Shown here: piece after piece, positions 47,598 to 58,351 of the stretch
Numbering within the stretch: position 1 is the stretch's first letter
How the letters are laid out: each line of letters starts with the position of its first letter
Source: Hippopus hippopus
Taxonomy: Eukaryota > Mollusca > Bivalvia > Cardiida > Cardiidae
Direction of reading: 5' to 3'
Assembly: GCA_946811185.2 (NCBI GenBank)
Contig: OX328105.1
Span: 45,322,845 to 45,386,844 of the forward strand
DNA length: 64,000 bases
Translations under genes and position numbers: made by a program
Notes under the pieces: generated by a model
Seen by the model: only the letters and a program-made list of their open reading frames with translations
Databases searched by the model: none
What the model was told of the DNA's origin: nothing

Positions 47598-48840
47598 TTG
47601 TTAGTCATATCTGTTTGTTACCTCTGCATCTTGCCAAACCCAGTAGCCCTGTCAGTAAGTTACAGGGTTTACAGCTCACTCAGGGGTTGCTGGGTCACTT
47701 CCCAAATGTTTTCCAAGGTTTGATGACAGTCATTGTGACAGGATTCCCATATGAGCCATGCTTTGTGAAAACGGGGCTTAATGCATCTGCAAAAAGTATC
47801 AACCCATGTAAGCCTGTGCAGACTGACATGGGTTCAAACTTTTCTCGTGTTACAAAATTTTTGCATGTCTGAAAACCATTCTACCTCCAGATCTAGTTGA
47901 TCATTAGACAAAATGGATTTTATGGATCCATAGTTACTAGTATGTAATGACTTGCATGGTACATGTACAATGCATCACAGGGATGGATTAAACCTCCTTT
48001 TCCCAGAGTATGGCTCATTTGGAAGTTGTAAGTCTTGTCTACTTGGTCCCTGCATTGTTCCAAGCCCAGTAACTCAGTTGCTAAAATACAGGGCTTGAAA
48101 CACAAGGTCACTGGTTCAATTCCAAACCCCACAAAATTCATACCGAGGATTGATGATAGTCATTGTGACAGGATTTCTGTTTGAAACACAGGGGTCACTC
48201 GTTTGATCTAAAGCTTTGCAAAATTCTTACTGAGAATTGATGATAGTCATTGTAGCAGGATTTCTGTACAGAAGATGTTAGCCTTACCTACTTGTTCTCT
48301 CTGCTTTGTGTCAAGCCTGATTGCACTGTTGGTACAGTACAGGGCTTGAAATCCACAGATCACAGGTTCACCTCCTAATTTTGCAAAGTTTCTGATGATT
48401 GATGATAGTTATTGTGGTAGAATTCATAAATGGAAGTTTTAACCCTTGCTCAGTACTTGTTCTCTCTGCATTGTGCCAAGCTCTGTAACATAGTCAGTAC
48501 AGTACAGGACTTGAGACCCAGTGGTAAATGCTTTGATTTCAAGTTCTGCAAAATTCTTTCCAAGGATTGCTGATAGTCATTGTGACAGAATTTCTGTATA
48601 GAAGGTGTAACCCTTGCCTACTTGTTCTTTCTGCATTGAGGCAAGCCCGGAGGCTCACTTGGTAAAGTAAAGGGATTAAAACCAAGGGGTCATTGGTTGG
48701 ATTCTAAGCGTTGCAAAATTTTTTCTGAAGATGGATGATGAACATTGTTACAGGATTTCTGTATGGAAGTTCTAAGCCTTACATACCTTACATACTTGTT
48801 TTCATTGTACTGTGCCAAGCACTGCAGCTCTGGGCTCAAA
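47598..48840 (+). repeat. Tandem array of ~165-bp tRNA-head-like units
   Basis: Units start near 47600, 48024, 48270, 48435, 48601 and 48762. Each has TTGT(T/C)CTCTCTGCATTGTGCC, a degenerate tRNA-like segment (CCCAGTAACTCAGTTG...GGTTCAATTCC in the best unit), and TTGATGATAGTCATTGTGACAGG. A MITE-2 copy (47750-48015) interrupts the array. Confidence 0.7.
47750..48015 (+). mobile_element. MITE-2 copy inside the tRNA-like array
   Basis: GAGCCATGCTTTGTGAAAAC to CCAGAGTATGGCTCATTT. Confidence 0.75.
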
Positions 48841-48861
48841 ACACTGAAAAATAAGGTTCTC

Positions 48862-49160
48862 TCCTAGAAAAAGGAGAAAATGCCGGTAACTAGTTTCTTT
48901 TCCCACAATGTTTTTCACCCTTTCAAAGACAATAAATGCCATCATTTGAGCCATGTTTGAATTTTTGTCTGCAAATGTTTTCAATTTACGTCGAGTCCAA
49001 ATATTTTGTTAATTCCGGTAAAATCTTACATTTTCTCCTTTTCCCACATTTGTTACTCTTACAGAGCAAATTATCATCAAGCGAGCCACGGTGAATTTGT
49101 CATCTGCTAAGGCTTTCAATTTTGGCAAGTCTAAAATTTTGGTTTGTGGTAAAGAGTTCT
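48862..49160 (+). mobile_element. Pal-TTAA fragments
   Basis: 48862-49029 (left half missing) and 49030-49160 (right half only). Confidence 0.6.
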
Positions 49161-50127
49161 CATATGCTCATGGAGACAAGCAGATGGTGTATGGAGAACG
49201 AGGGGTAAATTCCAGTACGTACCGCTTTGGAATCTTGCGTAGTTTTCAAAAACCATTCGAACGTTAACAGGTGTTTTGCAATCAATGAATTCTGTGTTTC
49301 AGTTTTTATATATTATGTAGATTAAAGGTACTAAAACTTGCAGTTTTATCTTAATGTTATATGTCTACATATAGACCACAGCCCAGTGACACCCTATATA
49401 ATCAATGTTTCTTGTTTGACGTTTAATGCGCCTATCGATTTCTTTTTCTGGTCTAAGGGAGAAAACTCGTACAGTACATTGACCCCCCCACACACACACG
49501 CACGGCCGATTCTGAAACTGCATTTTACCACAGGATCACTTGAGGTTTACAGAATGACATCGACCCTTACTCAATGCCATACAAATATCTTTTTCCTTTT
49601 AACTGTACCGGACAAGTTTCAATCTACAGAAAAAACTCGTACATCGACCCTTACTCAGCAAACGATTTATGGTCTAAGGGAGAGAACTCCTATAGATATT
49701 CACCTTTATTTTAAATGGGAGTCACCTCCCTCATTGCCGTGGACAGCATAAAACGCAATGCGAATAAAGCATGATGCTCTTTACTAGGGTCAACAGGGAC
49801 GATCACAATCCGCTTCTTTCTTTCCGTTAAGATGAGATAAACCGTAATATATGTTGTTATGGTAAGATCATTACCCCATAGGCTGTTAAATGCGACTCAA
49901 AGACCTGAAATAGAGGACAGCGTAGATCAAGATCAGAGTACATAGAAAATGCAGTCTGATCTTTGATCTACACTCTCCGGTCCCCCCCTTCCGTTAAAAC
50001 GATTGAATAAGCAACGTTTGGCTTCTAACTTTTGGCTTGAAAGTTTTATTTCTTCTTTTTTAGCAGGTTAAGGGTTGATATTAATTGAACTGAAGGTGGA
50101 AGGCTGAAGATGAAGATACTATTTTGC
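49161..50127. other. Intergenic, no gene recognised
   Basis: Contains a short (CA) run near 49490, repeated GACCCTTACTCA and TGGTCTAAGGGAGA motifs (49445-49690), and a MITE-3 hairpin at 49916-49978. Confidence 0.5.
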
Positions 50128-50251
50128 CTGCAACAAGCAAAAAAGAGGCATTCGGACATTTGCGTAAAGTGTCGTCTCGGATCAGCCTGCGCAGTCCGCG
50201 CAGGCTAATCTGAAACAACACTTTCCGTTTTTATGTAATTTTCTGTTTTGC
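50128..50251. mobile_element. Left half of palindromic MITE split by the TIR element
   Basis: Begins CCTGCAACAAGCAAAAAAG and contains GTAAAGTGTCGTCTCGG and CAGCCTGCGCAGTCCGCG. The right half is at 54735-54890. The pair matches the uninterrupted element at 30715-30962. Confidence 0.75.
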
Positions 50252-50798
50252 CAGGGATCGTATATACAGGGATAGGCAACGCCACTGGAGATAAGACCGA
50301 TTATCGATTTTTCACTGACTTACCTGTACAGCGTCCGCTAAAGCGGCCGTCGTTCCTTGCTTTTTATAATCTTCCTTTAAGTCAATATATTTTCTTGTCG
50401 TTCCGGTCAATTATTCACTTCCGTTTGACAGAAATCGCCTGTAAACAGCTGGTATGTTTTTCTTTACTTGCTTCTTTCGAATATTTTTTCTATTAAAGTA
50501 TAACTTTTTACTTGATGAGTTTGGAGAATAGATTATTTTGGAATTTTGGAACATGTCATGCTGTCAGTCTAGACTAGATCGGATGTGTATTTGTCATGTT
50601 CGCGAGTGTCATATCAACTTGTGTATCTGTCAAGACGCATTTAGAGCATTCAGCATATATGTCCAAATGCAACTTTCAAGTCAAAATATGCCATATTCCA
50701 TTTTAATGTTCATTCATACACTAGCTTTCTCATTAAACGGATCTTTGGAATAAAAATTTAAATGACAACTGTTTCTAGGAAATAAATCGTGAACAATT

Positions 50799-52784
50799 AT
50801 GGCCTATAGTAAGGACGATTTTATTGATTTCAGTGCGCTTGATTTAGATGAGTTGCTTGGAGAATATACAAACAGCGAAATAGAGTTATCTGATGATGAC
50901 AGTGATGAGATGAAAAGGAAATGTAGGCCTGCTCCGAGTGCTGATAAGAAAAAGTACAAATGTGGGGAATGTACAAAATGTTATTCAACAGTCTCTGGAT
51001 TGCGTGGACATTTACGCATCAAGCACAAAATAGTTGGCAATAAAGGTAACCTTGAATTATGGTATAAATAAATTGTATGTTGAAGACAAAATACTGTATG
51101 AAATTATTCTTGATTTTTATGAAATAATATGTTCATGATCAATCTCAGGTTCTTGAAGAAAGATGAACTCACATTATAACATCGGATAGGAATGGAGAGT
51201 ATAACCCATACAAGTATGGAGAATTGAGAATTGAGGCCCAAGCTCCATATAAAAAATTCATTATTTGAAAATAGATCAGAGTAAAGAAGGTTATAAAATT
51301 CACACATTCATTCATAGTTCAAAAGTGGGTTGTTTTTGTACCCATAACTTCGGCCGTTTCAGTTAAGTGAGCCATTTAACTCTTTACCAAAGAACAAAAT
51401 TACAGACTGGCCCAAATTCGAAGCACTTGCAGGTGACAAAATGAATGTGACTAAAAAATTGAAATTCCTTTCGGGAAGGGTAGAAAACATTGTTGGAAAA
51501 GAAGAAAATGCTTATTACAAGCATCTTCTCCTTTTCCCACAATATTTTCAAAAGCCTTCTTTCTCAGGGTCGTTAAAAGTAGGGATTGTGTGGTTAAGAG
51601 TTAAGGCAATTTACGGATGTTTCAGTAACAGACGAGTAACGTAAATTAGACTTAAAGAGTAAATCAACTGGATGTTTCGGTAACAAGCCAATCATATAGT
51701 TTTTGTGCACCATGACGTTTCTCACACCCAAAAAGTGACTATTCTGTTACCAAACAACAAAATTTCAGACTTGTCCAAATTGAAAGCATTTGCAGATGAC
51801 AAAATAAATGTCCATCAAAAACTGAAATTTGTTTTGGGAACGGTAGAAAACATCGCGAGAAACGGAGAAAATGCTGGTTATCAGCATTTCTCCTTTTCCC
51901 ACAATGTTTTCAAAGGGCTTCTTTCTAAAACAAGGAAGATGAAACTTAACAAAAATATTATTCATGAAAGTAAGTGAATAGCTGTGTAAGGTATCCAGTC
52001 TTAACATAATCAAAAACCTTTGAAAATGACAAAATGTGGCTAAAATGATTGATTTTGTCTTTGATTGGGTTGAAAATATTGTGGGACAAGCAAAAACTGC
52101 TGGTTTCCAGCTTTTAATCCTTTCCCCCTAGTGTTTTCAAAAACCTTCTTCCTCAGAGATGTGTAAAATTCAGGTTTGTGTAGTAAAGTGTTAATACATG
52201 TATACACATTTTTCAGTTGCAAGCTACATCAAGGGCACACAAATTCGGAAAAATCCCTTCGCTGCCCATGAATCAGACTTCCCGCAGTTTTTCAACATAG
52301 CATTTGAAGCCACTCTGAGGTCAATGTCCTTGACAGCTAAACAGAGAGCGTTTTCCGCAAAAAGAAAAGCTATCGGTGAATTGGCTGAAAAGGTATGCAG
52401 TGAAAAGGAGCTATTTGATAAAGTGGTTCTACAACTCCGTCCACATTTTTGTACAGCATTTCAAAAGGCTGGCGATACGACTTGTAACATGACCGAAGCA
52501 TTATACGCGGTCAAAAGTAAGCAATGCAAGGGTTAAAATCCAGTTAAATTTAAATCATACCATATAAAAACTGACATTATTGTGACGATGGCAATCTGTT
52601 GTTATATGATCGGTCCAGAAAAAGGAATTTAAAAAGTAGATCAAAAATTGCAAGGACCCTATATCTTTTATTTGCTTCTTGCTTGGTTTCAGAATTTGTT
52701 TCTGAAAGGGACAAACACTTTGACTGTCCAATAAGTAACAGATTATCATCTCCACAACAATTTCCACACTTTTCAGAGGTATGA
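50799..52784 (+). CDS. Hypothetical C2H2 zinc-finger protein inside the TIR element
   Basis: Exon 1 (50799-51045) starts at ATG with an acidic segment (DDFIDFSALDLDELLGEY) and one C2H2 finger, KYKCGECTKCYSTVSGLRG then HLRIKH. Exon 2 (52217-52516; acceptor TTTTTCAG, entry phase 1) encodes about 100 residues with a helical look (FPQFFNIAFEATLRSMSLTA, QRAFSAKRKAIGELAEKVC). Exon 3 (52693-52778; acceptor GGTTTCAG) continues with FVSERDKHFDCPISN. Without the exon 2 donor the frame stops at 52536. The 3' end is not settled. I do not recognise the second domain. Composition is less AT-rich than the flanks, and matched splice phases argue it is, or was, a real gene. Confidence 0.6.
51376..52194 (-). 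mobile_element. Three Pal-TTAA copies in intron 1 of the zinc-finger gene
   Basis: 51376-51606 (full), 51744-51928 (right end lost) and 52018-52194 (left end lost). Confidence 0.75.
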
Positions 52785-52836
52785 TTTAAATTCAATAGTA
52801 TAAAGAAGTAACACTTTCAGGGTTTTAATACCCTTT

Positions 52837-53331
52837 TAACCTTTACCACACAATCTCGACTTCTAACGACAATGAGAAAGAAGCCTACTGAAAAAAAACG
52901 TGGGAAAAGGAGAAAATGCAGGTAACCAGCATAATACTAATACTTCATGAATGTCCTTGGTTTTACCAGTACAGGCTTGGGGCTCTGAATTGTGATACCA
53001 AAGGACAATGAAGACCCAGAGCATTCAGTGAGGGTCTAACCAAGGGCTGCCAAGTTACAGGCCTTACACTCTACCACTTAGCCACACAGGACCCTATATT
53101 AACCTTTACCACACAATCCCGACTTCTAACGACAATGAGAAAGAAGCCTATTGAAAAAAAACGTGGGAAAAGGAGAAAATGCTGGTAACCAGCATTTTCT
53201 CCTTTTCTCACAATGTTTTTTGCTCTTCCCAAATTTCCAAATACAAATTTCAATTTTTCAGTCTCTTTTGCCGTCTGCTAATGCTTTTATTTTTGACATG
53301 TCTAAAAATTTTGTTGTTTGGAAAAGAGTTG
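52837..53331 (+). mobile_element. Split/duplicated Pal-TTAA around a tRNA-like repeat
   Basis: The first 95 bases of the copy at 53098-53331 are repeated almost exactly at 52837-52932. A tRNA-like SINE piece (52940-53095, CTCTACCACTTAGCCACACA) lies between. Confidence 0.7.
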
Positions 53332-53901
53332 ATACACTTAATTATCTGCACTGATTTTTACCTTTGTGAATTGATTGCTCTTGGATGTGTTCTGCTATGT
53401 TGATTTCATGACATTTTCTCTTCTTACGGCGTCCAATTCTTCTATTACGACTCCTCATACTGGACCTACCATGCACCATGTCTACAAGATAGGTAGAGAA
53501 AATTTAATTTCAATTGTCGTCAGGATGTTGATTTATGCTTTTTATTGGGTCTCTTATCATGTTTTCATTTAAAGTCTTCAAATCCCTACTCAGTTACTAG
53601 ATCCACAATCAAAGTCAGGCAGTTTTCATTTGAACACTTTGTCACCTTTTGACATTACCTGCAGACATTTTGACTCAAAATAGCCAACTTTTGAACAGAG
53701 CAGAAAGTTATAAAGGAATGAAAATTCACAAAAATAATGACTTCAAAACACAGAGAACTGTTTGTATAGCAAAATATGGTTTTATTTTTACATGGTTAGA
53801 CTACAATGAGAGTTTGTTCAGGATACTACGCTTCCACCTTTACTGAATTAACCCCTTTTTAGACTGCACTTTTCTTTACCTAGTATTCGATTAACAGCTT
53901 A
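53332..53901. other. 3' part of the TIR element, no certain exon
   Basis: An open stretch at 53375-53500 (ITTPHTGPTMHHVYKI) could be a further exon, but no acceptor was convincing. Confidence 0.3.
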
Positions 53902-54311
53902 GATTTGATATTAACGCAAAACGAAATAGTTACTTCTTATAAATATGGTAATATCTGAACACAATTACGTCTAAAAATGAAATCAGAATGCAACAACTAT
54001 CACTAGGGTCTGGCATATTGGGCCGCCATCTTGCAAAATAGACAGAAATTAGCCTAGTTCTGAGCCCAAAATTATCTAACCCAGGAATAAAAAATCAGTA
54101 GATTTGACTTTAAATCAAAACGAAATACTTACTGTTTATAAATATGCCAATATCTGAACGCATTTATTTCTAAGAATGAGTTTAGAAAGTTACAACTATC
54201 AGTAGGGTCCCGCCAAATTCACCGCGTTGGTCCGCCATTTTGTGATGTAATTCCGAAAATAGCCCAGTTTTGAGCCCACAATTATCTAACTTAGGAATCG
54301 AAAATCAGTAC
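53902..54311. repeat. Tandem duplication of a ~200-bp unit inside the TIR element
   Basis: Unit 1 (53902-54100) and unit 2 (54101-54311) share GATTTGA...AACGAAATA, TATAAATATG, AATATCTGAAC, ACAACTATCA, TAGGGTC, a CCGCCAT motif, GAGCCCA and TTATCTAAC in the same order. A third unit begins near 54312 and stops after about 20 bases. Confidence 0.75.
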
Positions 54312-54734
54312 AAAATTGACTTTAATACAAGGAGATGTACTCCATCTCGTGATTTTTACCATCATGTTGCTATTTGGACGCAACTTTATGTACTTAAAAA
54401 GTTGATTTCTGTTGCACATTACCAACTCTTCTTTTAACCGAACATCGAGGCAAACGTGATTAGGCCATGAATTTTAAACGCCAAGTTACACATATAAAAA
54501 CAAAATCTCCGATATAATAATTGATGTTACAGATATTTTTAACATGTAAAGATTCGGAAACTTACCTGTTTAGAAGGACGTATGCCAAAACCACGCAAAA
54601 CCTCGATAAAATGACCGTTGTATGCCGCAATATATGATGGCCGCCGTTTTTTCCTTTGCGGTCTATTCGAATGAAGACAGTGAATAACCGGAAGTTAGAC
54701 CGCGTTGCCTATCCCTGTATATATAGAATCCCTG

Positions 54735-54890
54735 GTTTTGCACAAGTATACTGTAGCACAAAATCCAATACAGTCGTAAAGTGCCGTCTCGGATTAGCCT
54801 GTGTGGACTGGCAGGCTGGACCGAGACGTCATTTTACGCCAATGTCCGAATGCCCCTTTTTGCGTGTTGCAGGCCATTTCATAATTAAAG
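54735..54890. mobile_element. Right half of palindromic MITE split by the TIR element
   Basis: Contains CAGTCGTAAAGTGCCGTCTC, GACCGAGACG, and ends TTTTTGCGTGTTGCAGGCC, the inverted counterpart of the left end at 50128. Confidence 0.75.
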
Positions 54891-54930
54891 AGTAGTTACC
54901 TTGCATTTCATCACATTTGTTACTAGATCT

Positions 54931-54982
54931 AACCAGGGATCGTATATACACACTGTTTGGTGCATACCGGGGTCAAATTTAT
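54931..54982. mobile_element. Possible degenerate CAGGGAT-family insertion
   Basis: CAGGGATCGTATATACACAC starts at 54934. TAGATCT occurs at 54924-54930 and 54983-54989. The right TIR is missing, so this is tentative. Confidence 0.3.
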
Positions 54983-55707
54983 TAGATCTGTCTAGGCGAT
55001 ATTATAGAGGAAAAAATATTGCGTCCGATATTTGCCATGAACTGCGAGGAGTAGCAATGTCGAAGCAGTTCTTATTCATCGTGAACAATAAAAAATATTC
55101 ATTATCAAAATGAATTCAGCTTACGCTTGAAGTCATTGCGAAATTCCTTTCAATATTTACTGGAACAAGTTTTATTAGTGAGTATCATTTGTTTCTAAAT
55201 AAAAACTGTCCTTTTGAAAAAAATGAAAGACCAGTTGATTTAAAATGAATTTTGATGTCTTGAACGCTTTGCTTGATGCACGATGGGAGATCACTCTTTG
55301 TAATAATAGTATAAGCTGCGAGATTTCTCCCTTAGACGGTAAAATGATAGAAAGAACGTTTTGTTGATCGGTTAGAGATGAAAATAATAAAACTAACTAA
55401 ACTTAAATCGGTAACATTGTAACTATGTAGTATTAATTCTCCATGACGATTTTCACGTCGAATATATCGACCTAGCTTTGATTTTGACCGTAAATCTCTG
55501 TCAATAAACACAACTTGCCCGAAAAAAAAAAAACATGCGTTCTTTCTTGTCCTGGAGGGGGGTGGGGTGTCGGAAACAATAATTCATCATTTTCATACTA
55601 AAATATAATCTATATAAACTATATTAATACAAATGAATTGAAAAGAGAGAAAGTAAAATCGTACATTGTATAGGCAGTGAGGCTTGTACGACAACTCTTC
55701 TTTTAAG

Positions 55708-55740
55708 CAGGGATCGTATATACAGTATATACGATCCCTG
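55708..55740. mobile_element. 33-bp TIR-only insertion with 7-bp duplication
   Basis: CAGGGATCGTATATAC, one A, then its exact reverse complement: a perfect 33-bp palindrome. TTTTAAG flanks it on both sides (55701-55707 and 55741-55747). Ends and duplication length match the 4.48-kb element. Confidence 0.75.
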
Positions 55741-55747
55741 TTTTAAG

Positions 55748-55947
55748 CGAAGGGATACAGCGGTGTGTAAAACGAAGTTAACAGTAACTTAGTTCTGCTA
55801 TTCAGCATCTATATCTGTATTTCTTTTGCAAAAAAAAAAAGGGTCAACGCATGTCCGTAGACACCAATGAACAAATGAGAAATTAAATGTGGATGGAGTT
55901 TGACTAAAAATATTTAAATATTGAATAACAAGCCTTAGACTCCAGAT
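55748..55947. other. tRNA-Val upstream flank
   Basis: Nothing recognised apart from an A-run near 55830. Confidence 0.4.
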
Positions 55948-56020
55948 GGTTCCGTAGTGTAGTGGTTATCACGCTCGCTTCACACGCGAGAGGTCCTGGG
56001 TTCGAGCCCCAGCGGAACCA
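55948..56020 (+). tRNA. tRNA-Val (CAC)
   Basis: A 73-nt cloverleaf. Acceptor stem GGTTCCG pairs with CGGAACC, discriminator A; anticodon stem-loop is CTCGC-TTCACAC-GCGAG with anticodon CAC; T arm is CTGGG-TTCGAGC-CCCAG. Internal A box TAGTGTAGTGG and B box GGTTCGAGCCC are intact. A 16-T pol III terminator follows at 56022-56037. No intron. Confidence 0.97.
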
Positions 56021-56021
56021 C

Positions 56022-56037
56022 TTTTTTTTTTTTTTTT
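56022..56037 (+). terminator. RNA polymerase III T-run terminator of tRNA-Val
   Basis: Sixteen consecutive T residues one base after the mature tRNA 3' end, longer than the four or five usually sufficient. Confidence 0.85.
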
Positions 56038-56292
56038 CACCTACTTTCCCTATTATATACTTGTTTTTTCTATCATTTCTCATGTGGATTTTTTTTTTCC
56101 AATTTCCTTAGTCTGCAAAGAACGACCCTAGACGCTTTTGCGGACAGTATAGATAAGATGACTGCACAGAACGTGCACAGTTCGATATGCTGATGTTTTT
56201 CCTGTGAAAAGTACTTTGAATAGTAATATTTCGGTTTTTAGATCTTCTACCGGACAGAAATTTCAAATAAATTTGTTTGGCAGTCTAAACCT

Positions 56293-56582
56293 TTGGCACA
56301 CTATTCCGTTTTTTAACGACCCTGAAGAAGAAGAAAGCTCTTTAAAAACACTGCGGGGGAAAAGGAGAAAATGCTGGTTATTAGCATTTTCTGCTTGTCC
56401 CACTATGTTTTCTGCCCTTTAAAACCCAGGCTTTTGAAAATATTGTAGTAACCAGCATTTTCTCCCTTAACAAACATGTTTTCCAAAAACAAGTTTCAAA
56501 TTTCGAGTCACATTAATTTTATTTTGTCGTCTGCAACTGCTTTCAATTTAGACCAGTCTAATAAATTGTTGTTTGGTAGAGT
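56293..56582 (+). mobile_element. Pal-TTAA copy with internal partial duplication
   Basis: The core occurs twice: an intact palindrome near 56366 and a half core (GTAACCAGCATTTTCTCCC) near 56449. Confidence 0.75.
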
Positions 56583-56679
56583 CAAGATAAGAATTATGGT
56601 TAATTTTGTAGTACAAAACTATATAAGCATTGTTAACTCTAATCCTGTCGTTGGTGAATATAGGTGTACTTTGCAGAGA

Positions 56680-56735
56680 GTCTGAAGCAAGATCAGCCTG
56701 CACATAAGTGCAGTCTAATCTTACTCTACACACTC
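56680..56735. repeat. MITE-3 hairpin, diverged
   Basis: GAAGCAAGATCAGCCTGCAC and GTGCAGTCTAATCTTACTCT arms. Confidence 0.65.
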
Positions 56736-56909
56736 CGCTGCTACTTCAGTGGTCTCACGTCATGTTAACCCTATTAATTCTCAAATTATGTACAAAATTT
56801 ATCTTTACCATCGTCAACAATTTAAATTTCGGCAACATAAGGGTTAAATACCTAGTCTCAGATCGTGTTATTCAGGAGAATGGCGAATCCAATTAAGTCA
56901 ACAGAAGCT

Positions 56910-57240
56910 TTCAAAATTGCAGCTGGGTCCGAATGCTATGTCTGTAACATACAAGGCTCGAAGCAAGGATGTTGCAGGTTCGAACCCACGGCTCGGCCAA
57001 CTTTCTGAAGACTGATGATAGTCGTTGCAATAGGAATAATTCCTGTCTCACTGCTGATCATTGTTTAGGCACTGGTTGTGTGGAAAAGCAGCCCGTGGCT
57101 TGGGAAGAGTATTGTGCGAAGTACTGGTCAAGGAAAATCCAGAAAAGTATGGATAGAAGTACACTGGCTGCCGCGTATAAATGAAGTATTGTTTAAAACG
57201 ACGTTAAAGACTGTGCAACACATAAACAAACAAGCTCGTA
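56910..57240 (+). mobile_element. tRNA-headed SINE
   Basis: GCAGGTTCGAACCCACGGCT B-box region, GACTGATGATAGTCGTTGC, and AAACGACGTTAAAGACTGTG tail. Confidence 0.8.
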
Positions 57241-57285
57241 GCAACCGATGTAGTTCTTAATTTAGACTCGAATCTATAATGTCTC

Positions 57286-57500
57286 TGAACTCTTTACTGG
57301 ACACAAAAGTTAAGAAATGTCTAAATTAAAAGCCTTTTGCAGACGACAAATGTGATATGACTCGAGTAACGGGATTTATCTTTGAAAGGATAGAAAACAG
57401 TGCGGGCAAAGGAGAAAATGCTTGTTTCCAGCATTTTCTCCTTTTCCTACAATAGTTTCCAAAAGCCTTTTTACCCAGGGTCGTTTTTGGTAAAGGGTAA
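57286..57500 (-). mobile_element. Pal-TTAA copy
   Basis: Core GGAGAAAATGCTTGTTTCCAGC; most of the right outer arm is deleted. Confidence 0.75.
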
Positions 57501-58344
57501 AGAGCAAAGTTCTAAATATCTTAAGCGCTTCCTTAATGTCTCAGTAGCGTCCAGATGTAAAAAGGCCTGTTTATAAAATAAAAGTAAATTTCATTTTTAC
57601 CATGTGAAAATGTGGCAATTTTTATGACTTTAACGATATGTAAAGGTGCAGTTCGTAAAAGTTCCAGTCAATGGCAGAAAAAAGAATTTTGAAACTAAAA
57701 CATATCCTACCATACCGCATTATCTGTTTGTTTACATCGATGATCGCCGACGATTAGCCGACTTTTCGTCGTAAATCTCCGCAGTGACGCAATAGTGACG
57801 TAAACACCACGTGATAATTCAATGCGTCGAAACAAAACTTTCATTCACTTGATCGTTTTGTCCCAATTCTCGCCTTGAAAAACCAAGTTTATCGACAATG
57901 TAAACAGAAACGACGACACAGGCTGATCGTCGCTTATTTGTTTATGATCAATACAGGAAGAGTTTACTACATCGAAATAAGAAAACTGGTTCAGAATGAG
58001 CAGTCTTACTATCCGGTGACATAATATTGGAAGTGTAAACAGTAGTCCTGTGTACTACGTCACAGCACTAATGAGATGCAATGTTATCACGTGACGTTCT
58101 CGAAGACCTAGTTCGAATATACACGAACGATAACGAACATTGTCTCGATCAATGGCGTCCCTGAAATCGACGGGCTTCTCCATGCATTTTCGCACACGTA
58201 TATCATGGCAACCAAAACAGTAACTGACACGTTCGGGTTTTCTCCGATCTTATATATGTGTGTTGTGATGGGCAATCCGTTATATTTTCGAGTTATAAAC
58301 AGTGAAAATTACCTATTCTTTGGCTTTACTGAGGCTTTAACTCT
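57501..58344. other. Intergenic, less repetitive; no gene recognised
   Basis: Enriched in CpG and TGACG; CACGTG at 57809-57814 and again near 58088. It could hold a promoter, but no exon was found. Confidence 0.35.
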
Positions 58345-58351
58345 TCAACCG

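Larger units (their letters stand above)
50252..54734. mobile_element. 4.48-kb TIR element with 7-bp target duplication carrying a zinc-finger gene
   Basis: The left end reads CAGGGATCGTATATACAGGG. The right end, reverse complemented, reads CAGGGATTCTATATATACAG; both continue into GGGATAGGCAACGC, giving about 34 bp of terminal inverted repeat. The 7-mer GTTTTGC flanks both sides (50245-50251 and 54735-54741). Outside these, the two halves of one palindromic MITE (compare the uninterrupted copy at 30715-30962) rejoin, showing the whole segment was inserted. Inside are a spliced C2H2 gene, later Pal-TTAA insertions and a 200-bp tandem duplication. No DDE transposase was recognised, so the superfamily is unassigned. 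Confidence 0.8.

Noticed and set aside
49338..49751. 137-residue plus-strand open frame
   Set aside because: Covers simple-sequence (CA) and short internal repeats; no domain seen.
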